From assembly GCF_910592395.1 (NCBI RefSeq), contig NC_088308.1, positions 432,001 through 496,000 on the forward strand: a stretch of DNA of 64,000 bases, written 5' to 3'. Both the position numbers and the translations under genes were made by a program. Positions 10,567 through 23,000 of this stretch are shown in pieces (within the stretch, counting starts at the first letter, position 1; each line of letters starts with the position of its first letter). The notes under the pieces are model-generated. The model saw nothing but the letters and a program-made list of their open reading frames with translations. It was not told the origin of the DNA and did not search any database. The DNA comes from Lineus longissimus (Eukaryota > Nemertea > Pilidiophora > Heteronemertea > Lineidae).

Positions 10567-13361
10567 TTCGTAATTTTTGCAATCAATTGTTGGAGGATGA
10601 ACAGAACGTCAAGGGCATTGCTGCTAAATACATCATCGCTGCCAGTAAAGTTCAATATTCTAGTAGTAAAGTTATAGCATTAGACGTGACATTTCTTTCG
10701 AAAAATGTTCTTTGATGTTTTTCATTCGTATTTTATTTGGTTTATGAACTCAGTGCCCTCCATGACGTTCCTTCAAATTTTCTTCCGACAATGTTTAAGC
10801 TACAGTTGAGAAAACGAGCGGAAACTGCTCTGCCGGCAGCATTATCAGGCTTCAGAGCACAGTAAAGGAAAGAAAGCTAAACGTAGTTTGCGAAAACACC
10901 ACTCGGCATGCGACAACTACGTATGACGAACACACGAACCTCCAAAGAGCGGCGTCGTCTTCATCTATTTTCAATCACATTAGACTCTACTGCTAATTGA
11001 CGAGAGGGTCGATCTCGAGAGCAACATTTAGCAAATCGATACGAGGGTATTCAAACGTACAACTACCATCTTCGTGATCTTAGGATACCAGTCATTATCA
11101 AAATAATCAGCCATTGTGTCCGTAAACCATCTACTGAAGTTCACAACGTCTTAAAAATAGCAACATCATGCCAAAGGCACATTAAACAGTTAATAGACGA
11201 TAAGGACCAAAACTCAAAATCCCACAAAGTGCGCGTTCAACCGTTTTACAAAACGCCCAGGTAAAACTCATATCACTTCAAAGCTCACTCCCTCAAATTG
11301 ACGAACAAATGGCGCAAGAATGAAAAAACATTTGCCCTTTGAGAGACTTTGCTGCCGAGTAGGCGTCCCAATCTAATCCCAGTTGACGGATATCCGGGAA
11401 AACAACAAGCTGGTTCTATGGCTTTATAATGCGTAACAAGGTTCGGTTTGGTACCGTACATACGGCCATTTATTACATAATGTCACTCCACAACCAGGGT
11501 CTCGAGGACATCCTCTCTTGTCAATGTACTAATGTACTGTGACTTCCTATTCATGACACTCAAACAGACATATTTATTGATACTTAGTGCCGTAGGAAAC
11601 ACTGTCAATTAACAAATCATCTGAATATCACACTGGAAAGCGACGATCGAAGCAGATCTGATCTATCCACAGAAACCTGCGAGAAGTTAGTTTCCTTCAG
11701 GGAGTTCAATCTTGTCTGTGAAAGAGAAGCTCGTCTGCTCCTTGCAGGCTAATCTAACTAAATCATTTAGAAGGAAAAAGAAACCTACCGTGCCTGGGGA
11801 GAAAGTACAATATGCACTTTAAGAGCAAGTGGCGTATAACCGATTGGCCAAAACATACGGCAAACGACGTTTGTTTGGTGATAAAGCACGTAACGCGAAT
11901 GACAAGTTGTGATGTCTAGGGTAAGCTCCGGGCAATGGAAATAACCGAACTGTCCTATTGGAAAAGGCAAGGGTAGGATGCCTTACAGGAAAACAAAACC
12001 AGCTTCTTTCTGCTCTGCATCAGGGTTAACACTGCATAATATGCCGCTATAATGTAACTTGGAGCCGTTATTCAATAAGGGATTATTTGAATTGCTACCT
12101 GGGAACACGCAAGTTAAGGCACTTATTGGGTTAAGGATGTCGTGAAAATCAGTTATTGAAAAGTCACAACCATTTGCAAGATTGCATTTTTTCAGCACCT
12201 TGTCTCTACCAGTTCTCATCAGATTACAGTTTTTTTCGCCTTCATCTGCGTTCCTTTGCCACTGACATTATTTGGCCTCTTGAGTCCTCTTGCCCTCTCA
12301 TGTTACCAATAGAATTCCGATCTGAGATGTTTGCTTGGCTTCTTCTTTCTTCGGGAGTGATTTTTTCTTTTATCATGTTGAGGTTAGGAAAGGAATCACA
12401 GGCAGGCGGTTAAGGAAAACCTGTAAGTTAAATAGACAGCCAGTTTGGCTCAAACCATAATATAGTCAGAAAATCATCTCGGCAACCTTATTTGATATTT
12501 AGAGTGAAAAACCCCAGATGCCATGGCAAAATAACGACGAAACAAGATTAAACTTAAGGCTCCGTTGGCGGCATCTCATAAACTGTCAATCAATGCACAC
12601 ATCACTGCTTTATAATGCGCCTAGAGTGAAATGCATCATCTTCTACTAAGAGCTGAGATTCTTCTGACGTATTTAGGGTATGCAATGGATTATACACGCA
12701 ACCATGTTGACCCCTTTCACAACGTCATTCACAAGGATGGCAACTTAAGAAGTCAATAACCTGACCTATTGGCTAGGCGAAGTATATGATGCGCTAAGTT
12801 GATTTTCCAAAATCGATCTGAAACAAATTTCACTGGGTTATACGATGCATCTGAAATTTAATAATTTTATTCAGAGCTGGTCCATCGATTTCTAACCTAA
12901 GCTTTAAGGCCATGGAGAATTTCATTACTTCTCTGGAATGTGATGTCGACAATTCTATTTCGAGGCCTGCTGATAGTTTGTGATGTGTTTGCCTGTTACA
13001 GTCGCTGGCTGCGATGATGTTCTTGCATGAGCAGATGATCAAAGTTGCGCATGCAGCGATCATTCTTATTCAAAGAATTCATCTACAAGAAAGCAGGAGG
13101 ACATGGGTCACCAATCAAGTGCCATCAATAGGATTTTTGAAAATCGTTTGGTCAAACCACATGACAAAGAAACTTCCCCAGGTACTACACTTTTTCCAAT
13201 GTTTCCTATTAAACACGACAAGTTTGTTTCTTCTGGCGAACAAATGGTTCTTGACGAGTACTGGACACGACTGTTTCAGATTAAGAGCATTACTCTTGTG
13301 GCTGAAATCGGAGAGGCAATGTCAATATACTGCCGTGAAAATTCCTGGCCATAGAGCTTGA
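10567..13361. other. No recognised gene
   Basis: Scattered frames of up to 115 codons (for example 13014-13361) overlap one another in different frames. None has a motif, signal peptide or splice context I can support. Confidence 0.45.
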
Positions 13362-13380
13362 TGGCGTATTGGTTAAGGCG
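13362..13380 (+). other. tRNA-derived SINE remnant (A box only)
   Basis: TGGCGTATTGGTTAAGGCG matches a tRNA D-arm/A-box pattern closely. The expected B box (GGTTCGA) about 35-50 bases downstream is absent or mutated. A decayed SINE head is the simplest reading; a chance match is possible. Confidence 0.25.
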
Positions 13381-14970
13381 TCAAGCGTCGTTGGCCCGAT
13401 GCCCGGTCTTGTCGCCACTTTGTCCTTCACTGGTCAACGTCAGGTGCATATGCTGTATGAGCACCTTGAAACCTCAGAGTGCCCCTTTAGAGACCTTTAA
13501 TCTTGTCACTTGTCGTAGCAACCATGGTCAGTACGCTATAAAGCATTTTTTATAAAGCAACATATTTTTCAAGTCTGCTCATTGTAACAATATTTTCAAG
13601 TCATGGACAGTAGCAAGAGATGACTGATGATTCATCACAAATCACGTATTTGGCCTAAGGTATTGTCTTGTTAATTCACTATCAGAATATATATTTATCA
13701 AACATAGCGCCGCGCTTCAGACTCTGCCCCGCAGCGAAACTGAAATTAACTTCCCGACGCATCACACTCCAAGTAATGAGCATAGATAATATATGTTGGT
13801 AATTTATTGTGGGCTTAAGATGCCCAACTATACCTACCTCCAGGATCGTTTCAGGGCGTGCCTTAAAGATTGTTCGCAGAAGTCAAAAGAAACATTCAAA
13901 TGGGTTTCTTCGGTTTTCATTCTTTCCCAAGACAGAAATCTTTTTAGTTAACATCTTGTTCAGTTTCGTATCCATGTAAGGTCATATGTACATTCTTACA
14001 AAACTGAACTCCGCAACCATGAAGTCTCCTCACTGGACCCAACACCTCGCCCGCAATTTGTAGTTTGACAACCACAGTAGCAATCTGGTAAGATCAATTT
14101 ATACTTTTACTTACTGATGAAATTTGCCTGATGAGTGTTCTTATACTGTTCGACACATACCTATTAGCCGAACACCCGACAGACACCTAGACTCGGAAAT
14201 TGCACCTTACAATATCAAATTAGCCAGAAAGTATGTTGATAAGAAAGAGCGGAAATTCGATATAGAAGATTTAAGGAGCAGATCGGCAAGATGACGTTGT
14301 CGTTGCTCAAGCTGGAGGCGCACCTCCCTACATCATTCTTGCCTCTTGAAAGAACGACGACAACAGAATGGAAGACATCAGGCATGTCCTGTTTTCGTTT
14401 TCGTCGAGATGCTTTTCTATGCCACCATACTTTGAACAAAACTTTTCCCACACATTTCCATGCTTCTTTCACAATCGTACACCTCCGTTCGAGCTGCTTA
14501 CTGTACTTCTGTACGGATGGTAAAAAGGTGCATTTATCCCTTAGTCGTTATTCTGACGATTACATGTCATGTCAATGTTCATGCGCCAGTAAGCCCTGGT
14601 CGCACTAGCGAGAGAAAACTGGTGCATCTGCCTTGTAATTTGCTGTGTGGAGTCGGAACATCCGCTCAACGAGAGCGAATCTGACCTGTCTGATGAATGC
14701 GGAGATATTAGCATTGGATAATAGAAACGATTTTCTTTTCCACAGGACCAACAGAAACTAATAAAATCAGCATGCCAGTACATTGTAAAGGTACATGACG
14801 TCATTTTTTCTTCCGACAATCTTCGGTATTACTTACATTTCCATGTGACAATCGCAACAACCCAAGAGTCTAACCTTTTATAATATCAAGGCACTAGCAA
14901 TTTTCTGTATATTCCAAGTTGTCGTAACCAAATAAAACAGCTCCATGTACAAAAACCCTTTCTCTTATCC
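13381..14970. other. No recognised gene
   Basis: Overlapping small frames at 14215-14819 lie on both strands and show no domain. Nothing else stands out. Confidence 0.45.
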
Positions 14971-15291
14971 CCTGTATGTTCTAATATGTCACAACCATAA
15001 CAACTCAAGGCACTTCACCTGTATGTTCTAATATGTCACAACCATAACAACTCAAGGCACTTCACCTGTATGTTCTAATATGTCACAACCATAACAACTC
15101 AAGGCACTTCACCTGTATGTTCTAATATGTCACAACCATAACAACTCAAGGTACTTCACCTGTATGTTCTAATATGTCACAACCATAACAACCCAAGGCA
15201 CTTCACCTGTATGTTCTAATATGTCACAACCATAACAACTCAAGGCACTTCACCTGTATGTTCTAATATGTCACAACCATAACAACTCAAG
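14971..15291. repeat. 47-bp minisatellite, seven copies
   Basis: Units start at 14971, 15018, 15065, 15112, 15159, 15206 and 15253, each starting CCTGTATGTTCTAATATGTC and ending in CACTTCA. Copies are nearly identical, with single changes such as GGTACT for GGCACT and CAACCC for CAACTC. The last copy stops after 39 bases. There are no spacers, so this is not a CRISPR-like array. Confidence 0.95.
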
Positions 15292-15450
15292 AGTTTTAAC
15301 CATTAATATTGACTGCAAACAGACGGACCATTCACCCACGGGTATCAATACAAACACATGGGAATTACCAGTATTTACGCAGCCCTACAGATATTGGACA
15401 TTGTAAATTACTTTCAGTCGCTAGGAGTGACGAGTACTAGAATACCAGTA

Positions 15451-15832
15451 TTGTAGCGACTGGTATTGCATGTTAGTTGTGAGGCTGGAACTAACAATTC
15501 GAGTTGTTTATTGTAGCGACTGGAATGGCATGTTAGTCAAGGATGCCCCCTATCTCTTCACACCAACCACGACCCCCCCCCCGATCTCATTTTTTCCGCC
15601 ACGAACAAATAGAATAAACTAGGGTGTATTTTTTCGATTTTGTTTTAGGCTGGCACTAAAAATCCTAGTTGTTTATTGTAGCGACTGGCATGGCAATGAG
15701 CCCTGCCTCACACCAACTAAGACCCCCACTGGATCTCGATTTATCCCGCCATGGTAATTTTATAACGAACAAATAGGGCAAACTATAGGGTGGATCCGGA
15801 GAAAGGCTGGGACTAAAAATCCGAGTATTTTA
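15451..15832 (+). repeat. Degenerate tandem repeat, ~155-166 bp period
   Basis: The phrase GGCTGG-ACTAA-AATCC/TTCGAGT recurs at 15483, 15649 and 15804. TTGTAGCGACTGG recurs at 15451, 15511 and 15676. Between them the sequence CACACCAAC-ACGACCCCC-GATCTC is shared. Copies are diverged and contain indels, so this is an old repeat compared with the minisatellite just upstream. Confidence 0.7.
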
Positions 15833-16986
15833 CTAGTGTTCATGCAAAATCCAAAATGGAAGATTTCGATAAACGATATCTTGGTAAAAGGGTTGTTACT
15901 TTATAAGCTCGCTTGAGCCTGCAAGACCAATGACACATGTTATTAGAGTATTTCAAACACTGTATTAGGTAAGCACAAGAAAACAGATATAGATTATCGG
16001 ATGAGCTTTTCAAAGTTTACATGTCGAACGTTAATAAGATGGAAAATAGCAAACTTTGCAGTTCTTTCACCCATCGCAGATAACGAAACGAAACGTGGAA
16101 ACAAGCGCCCACATCTATTATCTTTGCATACCGGCACTGTCCTGCCGATATACCATGCCTAATGACAGGGTAATCACACTTACAACGTGCTGCATGGCGA
16201 TTTAGTAGCCAGCATGGATAACAATTCGGTGGCCCCGCACTGTTTTATGTGTTCATCGGAAGGTTTTTCCTCCATCCTTTGATATATGTGTATGAGGGAT
16301 ATGTCATTTCTGTACTTACTGCACTATGATGGGGACAACGGCCAGGTTTAAGAGAGTATACAGCAAGGTCAAGGGAGCGTTTAACCATCCCTGACAGACA
16401 TTCAAATCTCCAAGGCATTTTGACCAAAAGTCACTCACAGCAATTACATGTAATTCAGTTCTGCGCAGTCCAAGAGAATAAGAAGTGAGCACGCGTTCGA
16501 AACAGTTATTTTAGCAAAAGCTTGTCCACGCTATGATCAGAGATGCCTTCATTTTCATCGAAATTCGGGGATTGAGTGTGCCCTGATTTGAATTTCTGTG
16601 AAGACGACTATGTCGTTGTTCGTGACATGATATAAGTGGCATAGCTCAACTCTATATAAACCCACAGCGCATTGGCCAGTACATGACGGCTCCGTGTCTC
16701 TCAGACAGACGATCTTTCACAAAGATGCCAAAATAAACATGGTATAAAACAGCTTACGAGCTAAAAGATAATCAAACAACACAGGAACAGTACAATATAC
16801 ACAATTCAAATTAAGTTTCATATTGCTATAAAAGTAATATATCAAATTTGCTGAAATACGTTTAATTGCGTATCTTGATTCCTTTTTGTTTTAATAGTCT
16901 TAGCAAGAATGCATTTAATTATCTTTTTTCGTTTAATTTCGCTCTTATTAGAGTGAACATCGTTTTAGATATTGAACTGGGCGATA
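15833..16986. other. No recognised gene
   Basis: Mostly featureless. A candidate core promoter is listed separately at 16653. Confidence 0.4.
16653..16680 (+). promoter_or_regulatory. Candidate TATA promoter
   Basis: TATATAAA at 16653-16660 is followed about 25 bases later by CCAGTA, which resembles an initiator. The first ATG downstream (16725) opens a frame of only three codons before a stop. No gene is recognised beyond it, so this may be chance. Confidence 0.2.
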
Positions 16987-17412
16987 ATAAGACGTCTAAA
17001 TTAAGATTTATTAGAATTTCTTAGCCAGCTTCGACGAAGACGGTGTTGCTGTGGCGTTCTATATTCAACATGGAATTGACTCGGTTTGGTAAATTGTGTG
17101 TTTGTGATGCGTTTGATCATCGTTTGATCATACGTTTGAGACGACATCAAAGATAACGTCTCCGAGTTCACAGATGGTTGCACCGATATCCGGTGAGTTA
17201 TAAGACGTCTAAATTAAGATTTATTAGAATTTCTTAGCCAGCTTCGACGAAGACGGTGTTGCTGTGGCGTTCTATATTCAACATGGAATTGACTCGGTTT
17301 GGTAAATTGTGTGTTTGTGATGCGTTTGATCATCGTTTGATCATACGTTTGAGACGACATCAAAGATAACGTCTCCGAGTTCACAGATGGTTGCACCGAT
17401 ATCCGGTGAGTT
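16987..17412. repeat. Perfect 213-bp tandem duplication
   Basis: Bases 16987-17199 and 17200-17412 appear identical, so two 60-codon minus-strand frames (17001-17183, 17214-17396) encode the same peptide. Each copy ends in CCGGTGAGTT, which would make a good splice donor on the plus strand. A short internal repeat, GTTTGATCATC/GTTTGATCATA, lies within each. No protein family is recognised in either strand. A very recent duplication or an assembly duplication would look the same. Confidence 0.95.
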
Positions 17413-19373
17413 TTCCGTTCTTAGGATTGACAAGGAACTGCATCTATATTCGACATCGTCCTTCTTGTTGCCCTTGTTTATGTCAGCCACTAGTACAGTG
17501 ATGTTCGGAGTGCTGTGACAAGACGATCTTTCATATGTGGTAAGGGTTCACATGCCGTTTATTTCGCATGTTTAATCACGTTTACCACCTTTACAGTAAA
17601 TATATATTCGCGAGAAAGAAATTAGTAAATAATTATAGTAATGAAATATTTTGCACTGTTCTTGATCGTTAAATAATTGATACAGATACGTGCTCTTGGG
17701 GTTAAGTCAATACATAGAGAAGCCCAAGGCTCCATCACTGACGGGAGTCGAACTCATGATTAATGCACCAGTTATATTGATGAAATATAAAACGGTTGGA
17801 TAGTCCGATATAAATCAGCTTGGTGTAAACAGTGCATGGAGGTAACACATTAATCTCGCCTCTGGATCGTAGAGGCATCCAACTAAATCTTATTTGGCGT
17901 CGAGCGACTTTACAATCTGCGGAGTTCCATTTGGAAGGCTTCCACATGAAGACTGTGGATCCAACTAAAGTTCATCCATTGAATGAGTAGGACATCTTCT
18001 CAATTACGGAGAGATCATTAGGACCTAAAGGCTAGCGCATAACTCCACCAACGACCATTACACAGTGGATTTGGCGAGAAATCGTAATTTCCCAATATCA
18101 CCTTTAGTCAGAATTAATACTCGGTTTTAGGAGGGTTAGATATTGTTGTAGAGAAATGATTATTAATCAGGACCTTTTGATGTTGGAAAGTTTTATTTTT
18201 AACTTAATTTCACCAAGCAATCAGTGCAGATTAAACTGAGACCTAAGAACGGCGAGAGTGAACTGGCCATTTATCATTCGCTAAACGACCATTGGTAAAA
18301 AATAGTCGTCAGTTTAGAAACCATTATGACGCCCGTAACAGACACTAATTGGAATAATTGAAGTTCCGGTCTTAAGCGAATCAAGCTCTGAGAGACGGAA
18401 AGCCGCCAAGTGACAAGTGTGATAGGAAGGAGAAACGGATCAAGCCGGTGTAATTATTACAAAAAGAGGTAAGGATAGCGTACTTGAGTAAAGATAAAGG
18501 GTACTTTTTTCTCACCAGCAGTATGATTAAGTACACGATGAACACGTACGAAAGGGCGGGATCGTCAGGGTTTGGGATTTATAATCTGACCGTCGAGTTC
18601 AACATCCGCTAGCCCACTGATCATGACACTCAACTTCTATTCTACGGTAAGATAACTTTCTCTAGCGCATCGTGCTCCTTCAGTCAAGAGCATAGAAGAT
18701 TCTTAAAAGCCAGCGTACAGTTGCTCAATCAGCGTCAGAGACAAACGCCAGCATTAACTAAACTAAGCGGTATCTCCTTCAGTAAATCTCTGTTACAATA
18801 GTTTGGACGCTAACATTACTGCCGATGCTGATCGTGCAAACCAGGCCCTGAGTGAATGGAGAAACGATAACAAAAAGGCAATACCAGGCAGTTAGCAAAT
18901 GCCTAACGACTCATGGGCATGATCGTGACTCGATACCAAACCTGATATGGAAATGGTCGTACTGGATGATTAAAAGAATAAAACTGGTGCGATATGGCCA
19001 TTCCTGTGCTGGAGGTGACTGATCGGTAAGAATGAGGCACAATAATTATGGTAAGATGGGGTGTTCTTCTGCATCTTGCGGCGAATGAATAGAGCTTGGC
19101 ATCTGAGTTGTCTCTCTAGTTCATGCCAGACATTTTATACCATGATGAAGTGTTTGGCCATGACGTAATTCACTACGTTATCATACCAGTGTCGTAGATT
19201 GCCTTTTAAACCATCCTAGTATTCAACCGACTGCTGTTATGCTTATTTTTATTCTTACGTGTTTATGAGGCAATTTGTACGTTCTGATAAGTTTACCTGA
19301 GCCGAGCCTCGACTCACCTATATTCGTTACATCAACAGATGATCAATATCCCATATTTTTGTAGAGTCGATAC
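17413..19373. other. No recognised gene
   Basis: No supported feature. A B-box-like GAGTTCGACTCCC (minus strand, near 17750) lacks an A box at the right distance. Confidence 0.4.
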
Positions 19374-19606
19374 TACGGTGGCTGGGAAAGGACATCACAT
19401 GATTTTTGTTTTTCAACATGAAAAATGTTTCAGGAAATATCTCAATCGATGGTTATTTATCTCGATCGTGATATCATCTCGATCGCTCGAGATAAATAAC
19501 TCGGGCGATCGAGATATTATCTCGGGTGATCGAGTTATTTACATGTATCTCATTTCCCATTTCATGTTGAAAAAAAATCAAGTGATGTACTTTCCCAGCC
19601 ACCGTA
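19374..19606. mobile_element. Palindromic MITE with TA target duplication
   Basis: A 229-bp element (19376-19604) begins CGGTGGCTGGGAAAG and ends in the reverse complement, CTTTCCCAGCCACCG, with TA on each side. Inverted similarity continues for about 50 bases (CATCAC-TGATTTTT, TTTCAACATGAAA). The centre is filled with ATCTCGATCG / CGATCGAGAT blocks that would fold further, making most of the element one hairpin. TA duplications fit Tc1/mariner-type transposition. It encodes nothing; the 96-codon plus-strand frame across it (19339-19629) is incidental. Confidence 0.85.
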
Positions 19607-19934
19607 CGATGCCGTACATTGATCAATAATCGCTTAAATCACGTCGCATGTCAGGATTACACATTGAAAGGAAAGCTAACAATTATTTATGATAGTTTCC
19701 TCCTGAGAAACATAAAGATAAATTTAATTAGAAACTGACATCAGCAAATGCGAATACCATTGTAAAAAAATCGCCAAATGATTTTCTAAGTTCGTTTAAA
19801 ATCAAAACTCCACGTGTAGACAGGCTGAGTGAGGTAGCCAATCTTCGATATTGTCACCAGAGTGAGTTTCCACATAATTCCGTTTCCTCATGAGTCAAGT
19901 GTGAGTTGAGGCAGCCTCGTCACAGATCGTTGCA
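19607..19934. other. No recognised gene
   Basis: Nothing recognised between the MITE and the dispersed repeat. Confidence 0.4.
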
Positions 19935-20036
19935 CCTCCGCCAAATCCTGGCGCAAGGTTGGATTGCAGCAACGTTGACAGGAGCGATCGACCACCCAAA
20001 TATCACGAGATCTCGCAGGGAGGCGCGTGGTTTTAC
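19935..20036 (+). repeat. Dispersed repeat, copy 1
   Basis: About 100 bp is shared with 35580-35680 on the same strand. It runs from CCTCCGCCAA through GCGCAAGGTTGGATTG, AGCGATCGAC and CACGAGATCTCGCAGGGAGG to GTGGTTTTAC. The copies differ by scattered substitutions and a 3-base indel. It includes a palindrome, CGAGATCTCG. The family is unknown to me. Confidence 0.8.
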
Positions 20037-23000
20037 CAATCATTGGCCTTTAAAATGGCAACTATCGAAGTTCCAGATGCAAGAAAAGTAGGTCATTTCG
20101 CGAAAACGACAAATACCACTGGATGTATTGACCAAAGCTCCCATGGCATTAAGTTTTTAGTCATCTAGCCCCAGCGACAACGAAATGTGTTCTGACGACG
20201 GAAGACGAATGCCATGCTATTGTGTAAGCGTTCTGTAGGCGAGCTAAAAAGAGGAAGGCAACTGCGGGCAAACTACTCTACAATGAACCCCCCTGTCATG
20301 TTAGCTGTGATGGAACAGATAGAAATGGTAAACCAAACTGGCGGTAGTACGTGGGGAGAATATTTTGGTAATATGAATAACAACTTCCACACAAACTTTT
20401 CTGATCTTATTGGCGGAAATGGTCTTGAAATTAACAAGACAACATTGCTATGCCATGCCATGGCAAATTAAGGAGTGCGTTTTTTTGTGAAAAAATGAAT
20501 GAAATTAACGAGGTCTGATCTTCTAAGCTTGAAGCATTGCTAAGATAATCAAAGCTGGCGCCAGTAAATTCATTCTAGTACCTGTCACGATTACTGCAAT
20601 TATCCCAGACTTTGCTGACAAAATAACGGGGAACGAAATACGACGGATCAATCGAAAAACATATCGATCCCATCTGCAATCTCACCATTTTCTTGTTATC
20701 TCAATCACGGGGAGTCTCAAATCAGCTCACAGGCATTCAAATGTCGTTAAAGTGCAATTTTTCTTCCGGCCATTGACACCTTCAATTCAAAAGCAAGATC
20801 AAGAAGAGAGAGGTATTTTTTAATTCGTCCATGATTTGCGTCATCGAAGAGTGATTAATTGTCTGCCTACCAACGTTTCTTACTGATACAGGCATATGGA
20901 AAACAGGGCAGAACCATGCAACATAAACATGTATGGCTAAACGAAGTAAATGTTCTAGCTCATCATATATCCAATCGAGCTAGCAATAATATTTCATGAA
21001 ATGCTGCCCCATTGGTGATCCTACCATCATTATAAATACGCTCATATCCCGGTATATCTTTGTGCTAATATATTGAATTGTCGTCCCATCTATATGAGCA
21101 ATATTCAATAAGCCAGGCCGCGACGTATTACAAAGTGTTCGCAATCGAGGGATGGCGGACGCGCATAAGCAGTTGGCGTATTCCCAGTACGGTAGACCAC
21201 ACGATTTCCCTGGATGCAAAGTACTGTGGATATAATCCCCAATACAATATCGGATACAGGCTTTTGGTTGAACATGCAGAAGGGCCTATGAATGCAGCAG
21301 AATCGAATCAATTACATGAAATCTCTAGACTCCCATGGGGTCTAAAACACCCTTCACATGTCATAATGTTCATAAAGTTCACCATCCTTTGGGGCAGAGA
21401 GAACATTTAAATCTGATTTCCTCCATCACGTTAAATGGTCAATAATCTTCGCCTGTCCAAGATTGTCAGCAAGGCTTTACAATTGATGTGTAGTCAAACT
21501 CGAGTCATAATGTCATCCTGCTGAATCGTGAATTTTGCTTTCCTAATTTGCCCGATTTCATGATGTTTTGACCATATCTGAATAGCTTCAAGGTTAATAT
21601 CCATTCAATCCTCATCAATACGAGCTTACACTCCCTTGATTCGCAGAAAGTGAGTTTCCTTCACGGAGGTCTCATGTTGCTTTATTCCTAAATCAAACAG
21701 ACTTCAATCAGAACCCGAGCTTTCACGACTCTCAGATCTGTACCAAAGTCGAGAACAATATATTCCTGAACAGACTATACTCCACAGCGGCGTTGTAAAT
21801 TAGACTCCTTGTTCTCACGGGATGTTTACGTGTCATGACCACTTTCTTATTAGGTTGGCTGGCGATTCTGAGCATGGGGACGGACTCTGATTGCCATAAA
21901 ATTGACTTGCATGTTGGCGTTGGCTTTCGTGTCCCTGAAAACAACGTCAATAACGAAATTGATATGCACTTATTCGACACTGCACTAAGACGTTAGCAAT
22001 TAGTTAAACTTGAGCCGAATTCGATACATTTCGTCAATAACTTAGTCCAATTCCAAACCAATAAGCAGGATATTCTTTGAATCTTTTTCTGAGACTGAAT
22101 TGGGATACGATTCGTAGTAGTATCTTCTTGAATATATCTCATCATCCCCTGCGTCCTTGATATTTCAAGGTCCAAAAGAGTTTCAGAGTTTGCATATAGG
22201 AACGAAGCGTCTCTGACATATTCGCAACATTTGAGATGTGAATTCTATATCCATTCAGCTTTAGGATATCTCAGGCGAAATATAGTCCTTGACAACTTGT
22301 ATCCTGCCAACAATGGCTCTTGGATGACATTACTCTTGCGTGGAAACCAAAGTTCCGAGGTTATATGATAATTGCCTTGCCTAGTTTGCTCGCAAGTAAC
22401 AATAACAAACCGATGATGGCCCAACCGTACATTAACCACAACATCGCGCACCAAGGAGAAGACAGTTAGCGATATTATTGATGAATAAATCAACCATAAC
22501 AACTCTAGGCCATTTGTTTAGACAATGCAGTCAGGCTATTGGATTTCCATCACCAAGTATATTTTCTCGCCAATTAAGTGTCATTTTTTTAAACGACAAC
22601 TGCCTAAACGGGCCAATCTGGCGGAAGATAAACATTCAATGACAAAAAATGGTCCGAAAAGGCCGGGCAGTCTTCTGTTGTTCCTGATTCGCTTTGTCAG
22701 GTCCTTGCTTTGCATAGTCTTTGTCTTTGTTTGCTATGCCTTTTCTTTCTTTGTCTTTTTCACTTCGTCTTTCTCTTTCTCCTTGTTTCATTATCTTTAT
22801 TGGCTGTAAACCACCTTTGCTCCACAACAGCTGGGATTATTGTAAAGATGTATCCGCAGACTTGGATATGATGGAGCTGCCTCAATACCTAGCGCTGCCG
22901 CCTGTCACAAGGTCGCAACTAGATGTCTTTATTAGCTCTGATATTTTGATCTAGACCACAAACGTGCCGTCTGCCCCTCACAGATCGAATATTACAAAAG

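Noticed and set aside
14971-15291. CRISPR-like array
   Set aside because: The 47-bp units abut with no spacers, and the genome is eukaryotic.
17735-17800. tRNA or SINE on the minus strand with GAGTTCGACTCCC
   Set aside because: No A box at the proper distance and no recognisable anticodon arm.
20214-20471. 85-codon gene with three glycosylation sequons
   Set aside because: No signal peptide or domain; sequons are frequent by chance in AT-rich frames.
22525-22827. Membrane protein gene (94 codons plus strand)
   Set aside because: The hydrophobic run reflects a low-complexity pyrimidine-rich tract, and the opposite strand is open too.
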